This document shows positions 1 through 9,175 of a stretch of 64,000 bases of DNA, piece after piece. Positions within the stretch are counted from its first letter, which is position 1; the number at the start of each line of letters is the position of its first letter. This stretch comes from Vibrio lentus (GTDB taxonomy: Bacteria > Pseudomonadota > Gammaproteobacteria > Enterobacterales > Vibrionaceae). The stretch covers positions 992,001 to 1,056,000 of the forward strand of contig NZ_JAUFQE010000001.1 in assembly GCF_030409755.1 (NCBI RefSeq), read 5' to 3'. Under the pieces are notes generated by a model, which made no database searches, was not told where the DNA came from, and worked only from the letters and a program-made list of their open reading frames with translations. The translations under genes and the position numbers were made by a program.

Positions 1-923
1 TAAAAGCGGAAGAGCATGGCGACAACGAAATATCTCGCCTTGCCCAAGACGTAAACAAATCCGTTGAACAATTGCGCGACACAGTAAGTTCGCTATCTCG
101 AATCAGTATTGAAGTGGCGTCTGCATCAACAGAGTTGGCGGCAGTAATGACGCAATCAAGTGCTAACTCTGATCAAGAGAAGCAAGAAGTGGAGCAAGTT
201 GCTTCTGCCGTGAACCAACTTGAGAGCACAGCATCGCACGTAAACGAGAATGCAGTACAAGCCGACTCAGCGTCTAAGCAAGCTGACGAAATGGCGACAC
301 ACAGCATGAGCTTGTTTAATGAAAGCAACAAAGCTAACGAACAGATGGCGATTCAGCTGAGTGAAGCAGCAAACGTTGTAGGCACGCTAAAAGAGCACTC
401 AGAGCAGATTGGGAAGGTGATTGAAGTAATTCAAAGCATATCTGAACAAACGAACCTTCTTGCGCTTAATGCAGCAATTGAAGCGGCTCGTGCTGGTGAA
501 AGTGGCCGTGGTTTCGCAGTTGTTGCCGATGAAGTTCGAATGCTGGCGGCACGTACCCAAGATTCAACCAAAGAGATCCAAGCAATTATCGAAGGTTTGC
601 AGGTTCAATCGGGTAACGCCAATGAGAGCATGAGCAGTTCACTGTCTATGTTAGAGCACAACCAAACACTCTCAGACGAGGTGAGCGCAGCACTTTCTGG
701 TATTGCTAACTCAGTAACCGACATGACAGAAATTAACACTCAAGTTGCCTCTGCCGCAGAAGAACAAAGCCAAGTGACTGCAGACATCAACCGTAATATC
801 TCAAACATCTACAGCCTAGTAAGCCAAAACGTAACCGGTATTACTCAAGCCGCAGCAGCGAGCCACGAGCTATCTAACCTAGCCGAGCAGCAAAAGCAGC
901 AGTTAGATTATTTTAAGGTGTAA
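1..923 (+). CDS. Methyl-accepting chemotaxis protein, C-terminal part (5' end outside window)
   Basis: The reading frame is open from base 3 and has no start in the window, so only the cytoplasmic signalling end of a chemoreceptor is present. The first residues ([17 protein letters not shown]) look like the end of a HAMP linker. The hairpin tip with the family signature ([21 protein letters not shown], then [12 protein letters not shown]) is intact; it contacts CheW and CheA. The protein ends without a pentapeptide tether. Its position beside the lipase-foldase, lipase and thermolabile haemolysin genes resembles the V. cholerae hlyA locus, where the MCP is called HlyB. The ligand cannot be judged because the sensor domain lies outside the window. 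Confidence 0.93.
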   Translation, partial: KAEEHGDNEISRLAQDVNKSVEQLRDTVSSLSRISIEVASASTELAAVMTQSSANSDQEKQEVEQVASAVNQLESTASHVNENAVQADSASKQADEMATHSMSLFNESNKANEQMAIQLSEAANVVGTLKEHSEQIGKVIEVIQSISEQTNLLALNAAIEAARAGESGRGFAVVADEVRMLAARTQDSTKEIQAIIEGLQVQSGNANESMSSSLSMLEHNQTLSDEVSAALSGIANSVTDMTEINTQVASAAEEQSQVTADINRNISNIYSLVSQNVTGITQAAAASHELSNLAEQQKQQLDYFKV

Positions 924-936
924 GGTCTAACGTCAA

Positions 937-960
937 GGTACAGGTACAGGTACAGGTACA
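937..960. repeat. Hexanucleotide tandem repeat (GGTACA)x4
   Basis: Four perfect head-to-tail copies of GGTACA, plus a trailing GG, lie 14 bases after the chemoreceptor stop. It is a short simple-sequence repeat in a non-coding gap and so could vary in copy number. No function is apparent. Confidence 0.8.
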
Positions 961-1037
961 GGGTTCAGCGCGTAAAATTCGAGGTTTAAGAAATAACGAC
1001 ACTTAGCTTTATTTATCTTGCAACTAACCTCAGAACC

Positions 1038-1067
1038 AAAAAACCAGTCACTCGTGACTGGTTTTTT
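1038..1067. terminator. Bidirectional rho-independent terminator
   Basis: Stem CCAGTCAC / GTGACTGG with a 2-base loop, flanked by six A on the left and six T on the right. It can end both the chemoreceptor transcript (+) and the lipase-foldase transcript (-), which converge here. Confidence 0.9.
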
Positions 1068-1100
1068 ATTTTTGATAGCAGGTTACCAACTCAGCAAACC

Positions 1101-1994
1101 TTACTGACCGTTCTCCGCGGCTTTGATTCTCTCAATCGCTTCTACCCTTCTCAGCTGTTGTGGCTGAAAATGAGCTTCTCTAAGCTGGGCAATCGTTTCT
1201 TTTTGTTCAATTTCTGAGAGTGCTGAGTCATTCAAAATGTCATTTCGTTCTGAAAAGTAAACATCTAACGAATTTTCAAAGTCCGCCCTTTGTTGATCAA
1301 GCGCTTCAAGCCTCTGTGTCGCTTCTTCGCCAACCAGTTCATTTCTCTTCAAGTATTTACCTTGTTCGTCTAGACCTTGTGAACTGGATAGTTGCTGTAA
1401 TAACACCTGATTTTGATGACTGGACTGAACATAATCAGGTTGTTCAGATAGATAGGATTCAAGCCTTTGCTGATATTCTCGTTCTTCTAGCCCTTCTTGT
1501 TTCAGAAGTAACTTTTCTAAAGCGATTTCCCTCATTTTATTGTCATGGGTAAACAGAATACTTATCTCGCTCTCACTGAAAAATTGAGTTTGAAGGTCAA
1601 GCAGAGCTTGATTCAGTGCGCGTAAGTCCTCTGCGGATATTGAGGTGGTGTCGAATTGAACATCCAATGTTGTCAGTGCCGACTTGTACTCAAGATACTT
1701 TGCGAACAATGCTTCATCGACCACTGCGGCTTGTGATTGCTCGTGGTGTTTTGCCACATTGTCACGAATCTCTTCGAGGGTTAATTCTGTATTGCCTGAC
1801 ACGAAATATTCCATCATGTCTTTGGCTGACGCACTATCGATTTCCGTATCTTGTTGAGAGCTAACCTTCAATGAAGAAGCGCTTTGTGCGTTGTTATTAT
1901 ATGAACTTGTCTCTTCCTTCTTTAGATATAAAAAGACCGCCGCTGTGCTCATCAGGGCTATCGTGGTTATCGACAAAATGGCGGTCTTTTTCAT
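1101..1994 (-). CDS. lifO: Lipase-specific foldase (lipase chaperone LifO/LipB)
   Basis: A 297-residue protein with an N-terminal membrane anchor (about residues 5-23) followed by a Glu/Gln/Lys-rich helical body, as in steric foldases that fold secreted family I lipases in the periplasm. The stretch FVSGNTELTLEEIRDNV (near residue 67) and the helical C-terminal half fit the Lif family, and the length is normal. It lies 38 bp downstream of the lipase gene on the same strand, the usual lipase-foldase operon. The client is presumably that lipase. The call rests on context, anchor and composition; the family is poorly conserved in sequence. Confidence 0.85.
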   Translation of the reverse strand: MKKTAILSITTIALMSTAAVFLYLKKEETSSYNNNAQSASSLKVSSQQDTEIDSASAKDMMEYFVSGNTELTLEEIRDNVAKHHEQSQAAVVDEALFAKYLEYKSALTTLDVQFDTTSISAEDLRALNQALLDLQTQFFSESEISILFTHDNKMREIALEKLLLKQEGLEEREYQQRLESYLSEQPDYVQSSHQNQVLLQQLSSSQGLDEQGKYLKRNELVGEEATQRLEALDQQRADFENSLDVYFSERNDILNDSALSEIEQKETIAQLREAHFQPQQLRRVEAIERIKAAENGQ

Positions 1995-2032
1995 TACATT
2001 TTCCTTATGATCTTAACTTTGGGCAGCGCGAC

Positions 2033-2974
2033 TTACAGGCCAGCCAACTTCAATCGATTCGCGTGTTGGCGATATAGCGTCACGGGATCAGTCTCAAAGA
2101 GATGATGAATACCCAACAACCCGTTAATCTCGTCTAGGTGGTTCATTTTGTAATCATCACCAATCACTTTGCCCAAATGCGCGCTACATGCTCCCACTAA
2201 CCCGTCATTAGGTTCATTAAAAGCTAAACTAAGGATTGTCATCGCTCCGTCGGTAGGATCAAGAAGGTTGGTAAAAGTGGAAGATCCTGTCCATGAATAG
2301 TAATAAACACCGTTGTTTGCTTGCCATTCACCATCACCACACGCAGACGTCGGAACGCCTTCAGGGTAAAACTGATTGAATGCAAGTGAACCTTCAGTGG
2401 TCAACGCTTCAAGAGATGCAAGGCCATCTTGGTCAAGATCCGTTCCACCAGATAACAGGTTGATGAGCGTCGTCAATCCACCAGCCAACTTAACCGCAAT
2501 ACCTTCCGCGGCTGAACCTTCTGATACGGTTCCACGTACGAGGTCGGCTACTTTCGAGCCTTTATGAACACCACCAATGCTTGTCACCGAAGCAACTAAA
2601 TCAGGACGAACTGAAGCCACATAGCGCGCTGTTGGTCCGCCGTGGCTATGACCAACTAGGTTCACCTTACTTGCCCCGGTCGCGGCTAACAGTGTTTCAA
2701 CTTGAGCCAACAACTGCTCTCCACGCACTTCAGAGCTGTTGGTCGCTGATACTTGCGCTACATAGACGCTCGCACCATCTTTGGTTAGGGATTCAGGTAC
2801 GCCATAGAAGTAATCGACACCCGCTAATGTATCGAAACCAAACAAACCATGTACCAACATAATGGGGTATTTCGTTTGTGTGTATCCACTGACTTCTAAT
2901 GCCGATGCGCTTGTTCCGGCATAAGCGCCAAAACTGAATAGGCAGGCTATCGTCCAAATTATTATCTTTTTCAA
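2033..2974 (-). CDS. lipA: Secreted triacylglycerol lipase (family I, alpha/beta hydrolase)
   Basis: A 313-residue esterase/lipase that hydrolyses triacylglycerols outside the cell. Residues 1-19 are a Sec signal peptide ending AYA. The oxyanion motif YPIMLVHGLFGFD (from about residue 37) and the nucleophile elbow GHSHGG, with Ser110, are clear. The downstream Asp (DPTDG region) and His (LGIHHLFETDP) are good candidates for the rest of the triad. Family I.1/I.2 lipases need a dedicated foldase, and one is encoded directly downstream. A long AT-rich inverted repeat lies about 50-80 bp upstream of the start. Confidence 0.93.
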   Translation of the reverse strand: MKKIIIWTIACLFSFGAYAGTSASALEVSGYTQTKYPIMLVHGLFGFDTLAGVDYFYGVPESLTKDGASVYVAQVSATNSSEVRGEQLLAQVETLLAATGASKVNLVGHSHGGPTARYVASVRPDLVASVTSIGGVHKGSKVADLVRGTVSEGSAAEGIAVKLAGGLTTLINLLSGGTDLDQDGLASLEALTTEGSLAFNQFYPEGVPTSACGDGEWQANNGVYYYSWTGSSTFTNLLDPTDGAMTILSLAFNEPNDGLVGACSAHLGKVIGDDYKMNHLDEINGLLGIHHLFETDPVTLYRQHANRLKLAGL

Positions 2975-3533
2975 TGCTCTTTCCTTAAACAGATCAGACC
3001 TCTGATGAGTAAAAGAACCGTAGTTGCTATTTTATAAAACATAAAATAGCAACTCGATATTTGTGATATTGAACTTGAATTAAACAGTTGTGATGAACAT
3101 TAGACAAACAAAATCAGACCAAAATATCAATAGCATAACCAATTGATTGAATTAACATTTAATCAAAAACCATAAAGTTACGCTTTCAATTATGTCGACC
3201 CAATTATAAATCCAGCATCCACAAAACAATGAATCTCGTTTAAATCTACGACAACGAATTGGCGAGTCATAGTTCATCAAAATTGAATATTAAATGATAA
3301 ATCACTCGCTTCGAATCGATTATTTCTCAATCAGAAAGTCGTTGGAAATTTGATACTTCTGCCAGTTATGAAACGCCAACAACCTGAATGTATTGACGAG
3401 AATTATTGATCTTAGATATAGGTCGTACCAGTTATTTACTTATCCAACTATCAACAAACAAGAGGCAATAAACAATAGGTAACAAGCAACAACGTTTTTG
3501 TTTGGCTCATCTAAATTAAAAGAGAATACAGTG
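2975..3533. other. Divergent intergenic region, lipase / haemolysin
   Basis: 559 bp of AT-rich DNA between two divergent exoenzyme genes. It must hold both promoters, but no confident -35/-10 pair stood out. The clearest structure is a perfect 14-bp inverted repeat at 3022-3054. The rest holds no gene that I can see. Confidence 0.6.
3022..3054. repeat. Perfect 14-bp inverted repeat upstream of lipase
   Basis: Arms AGTTGCTATTTTAT (3022-3035) and ATAAAATAGCAACT (3041-3054) are separated by five bases. No T-tract follows on either strand, so it is not a typical terminator. It sits 48-80 bp before the lipase start. It could be an operator, a 5' UTR hairpin or an attenuator. Confidence 0.7.
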
Positions 3534-4781
3534 ATGAAAAATACGGCTTTAATACTCGCGTTAACCATACCGTTTGGGGCTTATGCTGCAGAAGACTCAG
3601 TACCAACACCAGAATCTATTACATCCGCACAAGTGTTCAGCACACAAGGTTCCGAAACCTATTCTTACGTTCGATGTTGGTATCGAACCGATGCGTCACA
3701 CGACTCTCCAGCCACAGATTGGAAGTGGGCGAAAAAAGAAAACGGCGACAATTACACGATCAACGGATATTGGTGGTCTTCCGTTTCTTTCAAAAACATG
3801 TTCTACAGTGATGCCCCACAATCTGAAATCAAACAGCGTTGTGAACAGACTCTCGGCATCCAACATGATGCCGCCGACATCACCTATTTTGCCGCAAACA
3901 ATCGCTTCTCTTATAATCACTCGATCTGGACCAACGATAACGCTGTCCAATCCAACACTATTAATCGCATTGTCACCTTTGGTGATAGCCTCTCTGATAC
4001 TGGGAACCTATTTAACGGCTCTCAATGGGTTTTTCCGAACGCTGACTCGTGGTTTTTAGGGCACTTTTCGAATGGTTTAGTTTGGACTGAGTACTTAGCA
4101 AAAGCGAAAGATCTTCCCCTATATAACTGGGCCGTAGGTGGTGCAGCAGGTACTAATCAATACGTCGCACTGACTGGCGTCTATGATCAAGTCACCTCTT
4201 ACCTAACCTACATGAAAGTCGCCAAAAATTATCGCCCTGAAAACTCCTTGTTTACTCTAGAGTTTGGGCTCAATGACTTTATGAATTACGACCGAGAAGT
4301 GGCCGATGTAAAGGCCGACTTCAGCAGCGCTCTGATCCGATTAACGGAATCTGGTGCAAGTAATATCCTACTGTTCACATTGCCCGATGCGACCAAAGCG
4401 CCGCAGTTCAAATACTCTACCGAACAAGAGATCATTAAAGTTCGTGGCAAGATTTTAGAGTTCAACCAATTCATCAAGGCGCAGGCCGAGTATTACCAAA
4501 GCTTGGGGAAAAACGTGGTGTTGTTTGATGCGAGTGCACTGTTCGCCAGCATTACCGAGAATCCAGAGCAGCATGGCTTTCGAAACGCGAGTGATGCCTG
4601 TCTTAATATCAATAGAAGCTCAGCTTCAGACTATTTGCGAAGCCACAGCTTGACTAATGATTGCGCGACCTATGGCTCAGACAGCTATGTATTTTGGGGC
4701 GTGACACACCCAACCACTGCTACTCACAAATACATCGCAGACCATATCTTGGCGTACTCGTTCTCGACGTTTAATTTCTAG
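3534..4781 (+). CDS. tlh: Thermolabile haemolysin / GDSL-type phospholipase
   Basis: Secreted SGNH/GDSL lipolytic enzyme of the Vibrio thermolabile haemolysin (lecithin-dependent haemolysin) family. I chose the ATG at 3534 (415 residues) because it begins a clean signal peptide (MKNTALILALTIPFGAYA); an in-frame start at 3498 would add 12 residues before it. An N-terminal domain of about 120 residues precedes the catalytic part. Block I is FGDSLSDTGN with the nucleophile Ser, the Asn block is FGLNDF, and the C-terminal WGVTHPT supplies the catalytic His. Length matches the family. It acts on phosphatidylcholine and related lipids outside the cell. Confidence 0.93.
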   Translation: MKNTALILALTIPFGAYAAEDSVPTPESITSAQVFSTQGSETYSYVRCWYRTDASHDSPATDWKWAKKENGDNYTINGYWWSSVSFKNMFYSDAPQSEIKQRCEQTLGIQHDAADITYFAANNRFSYNHSIWTNDNAVQSNTINRIVTFGDSLSDTGNLFNGSQWVFPNADSWFLGHFSNGLVWTEYLAKAKDLPLYNWAVGGAAGTNQYVALTGVYDQVTSYLTYMKVAKNYRPENSLFTLEFGLNDFMNYDREVADVKADFSSALIRLTESGASNILLFTLPDATKAPQFKYSTEQEIIKVRGKILEFNQFIKAQAEYYQSLGKNVVLFDASALFASITENPEQHGFRNASDACLNINRSSASDYLRSHSLTNDCATYGSDSYVFWGVTHPTTATHKYIADHILAYSFSTFNF

Positions 4782-4858
4782 CTAGGAAGAGCCCAGCGAG
4801 TATCATCAGTTACCGCCTGTAAGTACCGCAAGCTAAGGCTTACACAAAGTACAGATAC

Positions 4859-4887
4859 AAAAAAACCGCCATTATCGGCGGTTTTTT
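4859..4887. terminator. Bidirectional terminator
   Basis: Stem CCGCC / GGCGG with a 6-base loop, an A-run before and six T after. It separates the haemolysin gene (+) from the convergent helicase gene (-). Confidence 0.88.
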
Positions 4888-4934
4888 ATTTGCATCAACC
4901 TTTCAAAGCTAAGCTTTTAGGTCACGCAAGTTGA

Positions 4935-6266
4935 TTACTCGTCGTCCACTTTTGGTGCGACTTTCTTCTTAGGGATAAACACGGTATCACCCACAGCCAC
5001 ATTTTGGTGGAAGCTCTTATCACGCTTAACCGGTTTCTTCGGTGTTTTCTTAACTTGAGTGTTGGTCTTCTTCTTCGCAGGTCCGCCTTTAGCAAAAGCA
5101 GGTTTACGAGGCTTAATGCCTTTGAATTTACCTTTCAAGCCTTCAAGCACAGAGAAAGTAAGATCTTGTTGAAGGTAAAGCTCAACACGCTTAAAGCTGT
5201 CCCAGTCTTTTGGACCAACCAAAGAAATCGCATCGCCTTTGTTACCTGCACGGCCAGTACGACCAACGCGGTGCACGTACTCTTCTGTATGTTTAGGCAT
5301 ATCAAAGTTGATCACGTGGCTTACGTTTGGAATATCGATACCACGTGAAGCAACATCGGTTGTTACCAAGATCTTGTAAACCGCACGCTCAAATTGGCTC
5401 ATGATGGCATTACGTTGCGTTTGGTTTAGGTTGCCGCTCAATGCCACTGCTTTAAGCTTCTTCTCGTTCAACTTATCCGTTAAACGATCAGTATCGGCAC
5501 GAGTTGCAGTGAAGATCATCACCTGACGGTATTCAGCTTCTTCAATAACTCGATCTAAAATCGCTTCTTTATGATCTAGATGGTCACACAGATAGAACTT
5601 CTGAGTGATATCAAGGTGCTGTTCGTTAGAAACACCAACAGAGATACGCTTAGGTGCGTCTAGCATTTCATTTGCAATGCCATTCACTTCCGCGTGGTCA
5701 AGCGTCGCAGAGAACATCAACGTTTGACGACGACGGTGCTTAGCTGCATTCGCAATGCGACGTAATTCAGGTGCGAAACCTAAATCCAACATACGGTCAG
5801 CTTCATCAAGAATTAGCGTTTCAACACCATCTAAAAACAGTGAGCGGTGCTCAAGGTGATCAGCAAGACGGCCTGGAGTCGCAACAATAAAACGAGGGTA
5901 CTTACGCAGAGCTTTAACTTGGTCGTTAAAGTTTTCGCCACCCAAGATAAGTGTCGCTTCGTAAGACAGACCACCAAGCATGCTACGCAGCTCGCCGTAA
6001 ACTTGTTTTGCTAGCTCACGAGTAGGAGCCAAAATTACACCACGGGGATCTTTAGCAGAAAACGCTTTTGTTTTTAATGCTTTATGTATCATCGGCAACA
6101 CAAACGCCAATGTTTTACCTGATCCCGTTTTTGATGAAGCCAATAGATCCTTACCAGCAATAGCAACAGGGATCGCTTTTGATTGGATCTCTGTCGCCTT
6201 CTTGAAGTCGTAATGTTTTAAGTTCTTCAGTAAGCGGTTATCTAAGCCTAAATCTTTAAAGTGCAA
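4935..6266 (-). CDS. DEAD-box ATP-dependent RNA helicase (RhlE-like)
   Basis: A 443-residue superfamily 2 RNA helicase. Visible motifs in order: Q motif (F at residue 3, KATEIQSKAIP), Walker A SSKTGSGKT (about 45), PTRELA, TPGR, Walker B DEAD (about 154), SAT, and HRVGRTGRAG (about 335). The C-terminal 80 residues are a Lys-rich tail (KPRKPAFAKGG...KKTNTQVKKTPKKP), typical of RhlE-type proteins and used for unspecific RNA binding. It probably remodels structured RNA or ribosome intermediates in the cytoplasm. Which paralogue it is (RhlE, SrmB or another) is not certain, so no symbol is given. Confidence 0.92.
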   Translation of the reverse strand: MHFKDLGLDNRLLKNLKHYDFKKATEIQSKAIPVAIAGKDLLASSKTGSGKTLAFVLPMIHKALKTKAFSAKDPRGVILAPTRELAKQVYGELRSMLGGLSYEATLILGGENFNDQVKALRKYPRFIVATPGRLADHLEHRSLFLDGVETLILDEADRMLDLGFAPELRRIANAAKHRRRQTLMFSATLDHAEVNGIANEMLDAPKRISVGVSNEQHLDITQKFYLCDHLDHKEAILDRVIEEAEYRQVMIFTATRADTDRLTDKLNEKKLKAVALSGNLNQTQRNAIMSQFERAVYKILVTTDVASRGIDIPNVSHVINFDMPKHTEEYVHRVGRTGRAGNKGDAISLVGPKDWDSFKRVELYLQQDLTFSVLEGLKGKFKGIKPRKPAFAKGGPAKKKTNTQVKKTPKKPVKRDKSFHQNVAVGDTVFIPKKKVAPKVDDE

Positions 6267-6628
6267 AGGACTCTCCAGTCATGATGGTATTGAATAAAAT
6301 TAATTTAACGTGACATGATACCGCGAAAGTACTTTATAAGGATAGAGATCACAGTAAATTTATCCTTTTATCTAATGTTAGCCAGAATATTGTATGCACC
6401 GCGAGCAAAGGGGTGACTCCCCCCTTCACTGCCTTATTGCCGCGCCAAACACTTCATCTCAAAAATGAGACAGATTGTGATACCGAGCTAATTACCTCAA
6501 AAATTTAGCAATTTCTTTAGTTATTGTTTTTGCAGTTAAAAAATTAGTCGCTACAATCATTAATGAAGCGACTATATGATAAAGAATGTATAGCGCATCT
6601 TTTGATGATAATTAAGCAAGGAGTTCTT
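6267..6628. other. Divergent intergenic region, helicase / lpp
   Basis: 362 bp containing the helicase promoter on the left and a candidate lpp promoter on the right (6530-6557). No gene was seen. The helicase 5' leader is long and AT-rich, but no specific cold-shock motif was recognised. Confidence 0.5.
6530..6557 (+). promoter_or_regulatory. Candidate sigma-70 promoter of lpp
   Basis: TTGCAG (6530-6535), a 16-base spacer and TACAAT (6552-6557) lie about 70 bp before the lpp ATG. This leaves a short 5' UTR of about 65 bases, as is usual for this very abundant transcript. Confidence 0.6.
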
Positions 6629-6895
6629 ATGAATAAGACGTTAATCGCAGCTGCAGCCTCAGTATTTATTTTAGCTGGTTGTTCTTCAGAGCCTGAAGAA
6701 GCAGCGGTATCAGAAATGGACCAACTAACTAACCAAGTTGCTGAGCTAACCAGCGAAGTAGAAGCACTTAAGAGTGACAAAGCTGCTGCTGAAATGAAAG
6801 CTCAAGAAGCATCCGCTGCGGCTATGGCAGCAAAAGAAGAAGCGGATCGTGCTAACGACCGTATCGATAACATTGCTGAGTCTTACACTAAGTAA
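6629..6895 (+). CDS. lpp: Major outer-membrane (Braun-type) lipoprotein Lpp
   Basis: An 88-residue lipoprotein. The ATG at 6629 is chosen because AAGGAG lies 5 bases upstream and the reading gives a lipoprotein signal with lipobox LAGC (Cys18); the longer in-frame ORF from 6563 does not. After the Cys comes a heptad coiled coil (MDQLTNQVAELTSEVEALKSD). The protein ends in Lys, the residue that L,D-transpeptidases join to peptidoglycan. It tethers the outer membrane to the wall. Ala-rich repeats such as AQEASAAAMAAKEEAD resemble other Vibrio Lpp proteins. An L,D-transpeptidase gene lies next door in the opposite orientation. Confidence 0.93.
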   Translation: MNKTLIAAAASVFILAGCSSEPEEAAVSEMDQLTNQVAELTSEVEALKSDKAAAEMKAQEASAAAMAAKEEADRANDRIDNIAESYTK

Positions 6896-6958
6896 TTGAG
6901 ATAGAAGCTCAATTAAGCTGTAGATTTCAAAAGACGTATATACATGCAGTAAATTGAC

Positions 6959-6988
6959 AACACCACCTCTTTCGAGGTGGTGTTTTTT
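6959..6988 (+). terminator. lpp terminator
   Basis: Stem CACCACCTC / GAGGTGGTG with a 4-base loop, followed by six T. It is a strong rho-independent terminator 63 bp after lpp. Confidence 0.92.
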
Positions 6989-7040
6989 ATTTAGGGAGAA
7001 GAGAAAGAAAGCTTTAAGGCTTTATTCACAACCTATCAAA

Positions 7041-8000
7041 TTAGAACTCAATCACAGGCGATGCGATTTCAACAGGCACACCATTTTGAGCAAAGATAAC
7101 TGCTTTTGCCTTTGAGTTAGGAAGGTCTGCATCTTCAAGCCACCATTTCAATTCAACAGGGATTTGCAGTAATTTCTTAGAGCCGTCACTTCGCGTCAAT
7201 GGTTCGTGCGCTTCAACAAACACGCTTCTATCAGGCTCTAAAGACACTTTAATAGGCTCATCGATTATCGTGACTTGTTCACCACGACTAACCTGTTCAA
7301 AAAGCCACTCAATATCTTTAGGTTCCATACGAATACACCCGGAGCTGACTCGCAAACCAATCCCAAAGTCTTTATTGGTGCCGTGTATCAGGTAATCACC
7401 GGCACCATAAGCAAGTCGCAATGCATACTCACCCAAAGGGTTTTCAGGCCCAGCAGGAACCACTCTTGGTAACTCTATGCCTTTCTCTAAGTACTCTTTG
7501 CGGATTGAGTTTGGAGGAGTCCAAGTCGGGTTTGGACGTTTTTGGCTTATCTTTGTGATCATCTCAGGAGTATCACGCCCTACTCGACCAATACCGACAG
7601 GGAAGACATGCACCTGATTTTTCTCAGGCTCAAAGTAGTACAACCTCAACTCAGCAAGGTTAATCACAATGCCTTTTCTCGGAGTATCCGGCAGAATTAA
7701 ACGGCTAGGAATGCTTAACACATAGCCTTCAGCAGGAAGAAAAGGATCGACCCCTTTGTTTGCCGCCATCAAAGAGAGAAAGCCAATATCATATTGCTTT
7801 GCAATAATAGCCAACGTTTCACCCGCCGCAACTTCATGTTGCTGGATTCTACCCACGATACGACTTTCTTTTGGCGGCAACTCAAAAGTTGCAGCAGACA
7901 CCCACGACGAAGTCATCGCGCCGGCAAGCAGAGTTGTTACCAGAGGGAACAAAGTCGTTCTCACAGTAAGCAAGGCGATCTTGCGCAGTTTTGTTTTCAT
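7041..8000 (-). CDS. LysM-containing L,D-transpeptidase (YkuD/ErfK-YbiS family)
   Basis: Periplasmic enzyme that makes L,D linkages at meso-DAP, either joining Lpp to peptidoglycan or making 3-3 cross-links. The ATG at 8000 (319 residues) is preferred because it begins a signal peptide (MKTKLRKIALL...SSWVSA); the frame extends 21 codons further upstream. A LysM-like segment (QHEVAAGETLAIIAKQYDIG) precedes the YkuD domain. The catalytic signature is HGTN followed by SSGCIRM, with the Cys nucleophile. The layout matches E. coli ErfK, YbiS and YcfS, which anchor Lpp. The neighbouring lpp gene supports an anchoring role, but that is inference. Confidence 0.9.
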   Translation of the reverse strand: MKTKLRKIALLTVRTTLFPLVTTLLAGAMTSSWVSAATFELPPKESRIVGRIQQHEVAAGETLAIIAKQYDIGFLSLMAANKGVDPFLPAEGYVLSIPSRLILPDTPRKGIVINLAELRLYYFEPEKNQVHVFPVGIGRVGRDTPEMITKISQKRPNPTWTPPNSIRKEYLEKGIELPRVVPAGPENPLGEYALRLAYGAGDYLIHGTNKDFGIGLRVSSGCIRMEPKDIEWLFEQVSRGEQVTIIDEPIKVSLEPDRSVFVEAHEPLTRSDGSKKLLQIPVELKWWLEDADLPNSKAKAVIFAQNGVPVEIASPVIEF

Positions 8001-8382
8001 AACGAGCAAAGGCATCAAGTTAGCGCAATACGACATACAATTCCTTGGTTTGTCTTTTATCAAAGTTTAGATTATCGCTGATCAAACGTCTCTACAATGT
8101 ATTGTTGTCTCTAAACTAATATGCAATAGGTTTATATCTAGAGATTTGTCTGTAGTTAGCTTGCAAATTACCCATACAAAATCGATTGCCTTTAAGCTTT
8201 CAACATATTTGGTTATCAATATTAATAAAACTATAATGTTGGATCCATTTTGTGACTAAAGTCTCATGGAGCCTCGTTTTAACTCGCTAATATTGCCTCA
8301 ACAAAACGAATTCAATTCAACAGAATCGGTAATTGATTAAATCCTGTTCCTATAATTACCGTTTAAACTTTGGAGAACGACC
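8001..8382. other. Divergent intergenic region, L,D-transpeptidase / deoD
   Basis: 382 bp of AT-rich DNA. It contains a CRP-like site (8251-8266) and a TATAAT (8351-8356) close to deoD. No gene was seen. Confidence 0.5.
8251..8266 (+). promoter_or_regulatory. Candidate CRP site upstream of deoD
   Basis: TGTGA-N6-TCTCA, one mismatch from the CRP consensus TGTGA-N6-TCACA. It lies about 92 bp before a TATAAT hexamer. Nucleoside catabolic genes are commonly controlled by CRP and CytR, which makes the site plausible. Confidence 0.45.
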
Positions 8383-9093
8383 ATGGCTACACCTCATATT
8401 AATGCTCAAGCTGGTGATTTCGCAGAAACAGTACTTATGCCGGGCGACCCGCTTCGCGCAAAATACATTGCTGAAACATTCCTTGATGACGTGAAGCAAG
8501 TTTGTGACGTTCGCAACATGTTTGGTTACACAGGCACTTACAAAGGTAAGAAAGTTTCTGTAATGGGCCACGGTATGGGTATCCCATCATGCTGCATCTA
8601 CGTACACGAACTTATCGCTGAGTACGGTGTAAAAAACGTTATTCGTGTAGGTAGCTGTGGTGCAGTACGTGACGACGTTAAACTGATGGACGTTGTTATC
8701 GGTATGGGTGCTTCTACTGACTCAAAAGTGAACCGTATTCGTTTCAACAACCATGATTTCGCTGCTATCGCTGATTTCGGTCTTCTAGAAGAAGCTGTTA
8801 ACCAAGCACGTGCACAAGAAGTTCCAGTTAAAGTTGGTAATGTATTCTCTGCAGACCTTTTCTACACTCCAGAAGCTGACCTTTTCGAAAAAATGGAAAA
8901 GCTAGGCATCCTTGGTGTTGATATGGAAGCAGCTGGTATCTACGGTGTTGCTGCGGATCTTGGTGCTAAAGCCCTAACTATCCTAACAGTTTCTGACCAC
9001 ATCATCCGTGGCGAGAAACTAAGCTCAGAAGACCGTCAAAAATCTTTCAACGACATGATGAAAGTTGCTCTAGAGACTGCAATCAACATCTAA
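8383..9093 (+). CDS. deoD: Purine nucleoside phosphorylase DeoD-type
   Basis: A 236-residue hexameric phosphorylase that splits purine (deoxy)nucleosides into base and (deoxy)ribose-1-phosphate in the cytoplasm. It starts [31 protein letters not shown]. The phosphate-binding GDPLRA, the RVGSCGAV glycine loop, the VDMEAAG ribose-binding motif (Glu) and SDHI (the catalytic Asp) are all visible. Length is normal. The start has GGAG 7 bases upstream. In Vibrio this chromosome II copy is usually a second deoD, separate from the deoCABD operon; no other deo genes are adjacent here. Confidence 0.95.
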   Translation: MATPHINAQAGDFAETVLMPGDPLRAKYIAETFLDDVKQVCDVRNMFGYTGTYKGKKVSVMGHGMGIPSCCIYVHELIAEYGVKNVIRVGSCGAVRDDVKLMDVVIGMGASTDSKVNRIRFNNHDFAAIADFGLLEEAVNQARAQEVPVKVGNVFSADLFYTPEADLFEKMEKLGILGVDMEAAGIYGVAADLGAKALTILTVSDHIIRGEKLSSEDRQKSFNDMMKVALETAINI

Positions 9094-9175
9094 CAGTTTG
9101 ATAAAAGATACATTGAAAAGCGTTACCTCGCAGCCGAGTTCACTTGGCTGCTCAAATAATCCCGAGGGGGAGATC

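Noticed and set aside
9131..9150. Hairpin CAGCCGAG / CTTGGCTG after deoD as a terminator
   Set aside because: No T-tract follows, and the stem contains a mismatch; kept only as a possible 3' structure.
9098..9175. TTG at 9098 as start of the zinc-ribbon gene
   Set aside because: It lies directly behind deoD with no ribosome site, while GTG 9176 has GAGGGGGA at good spacing.
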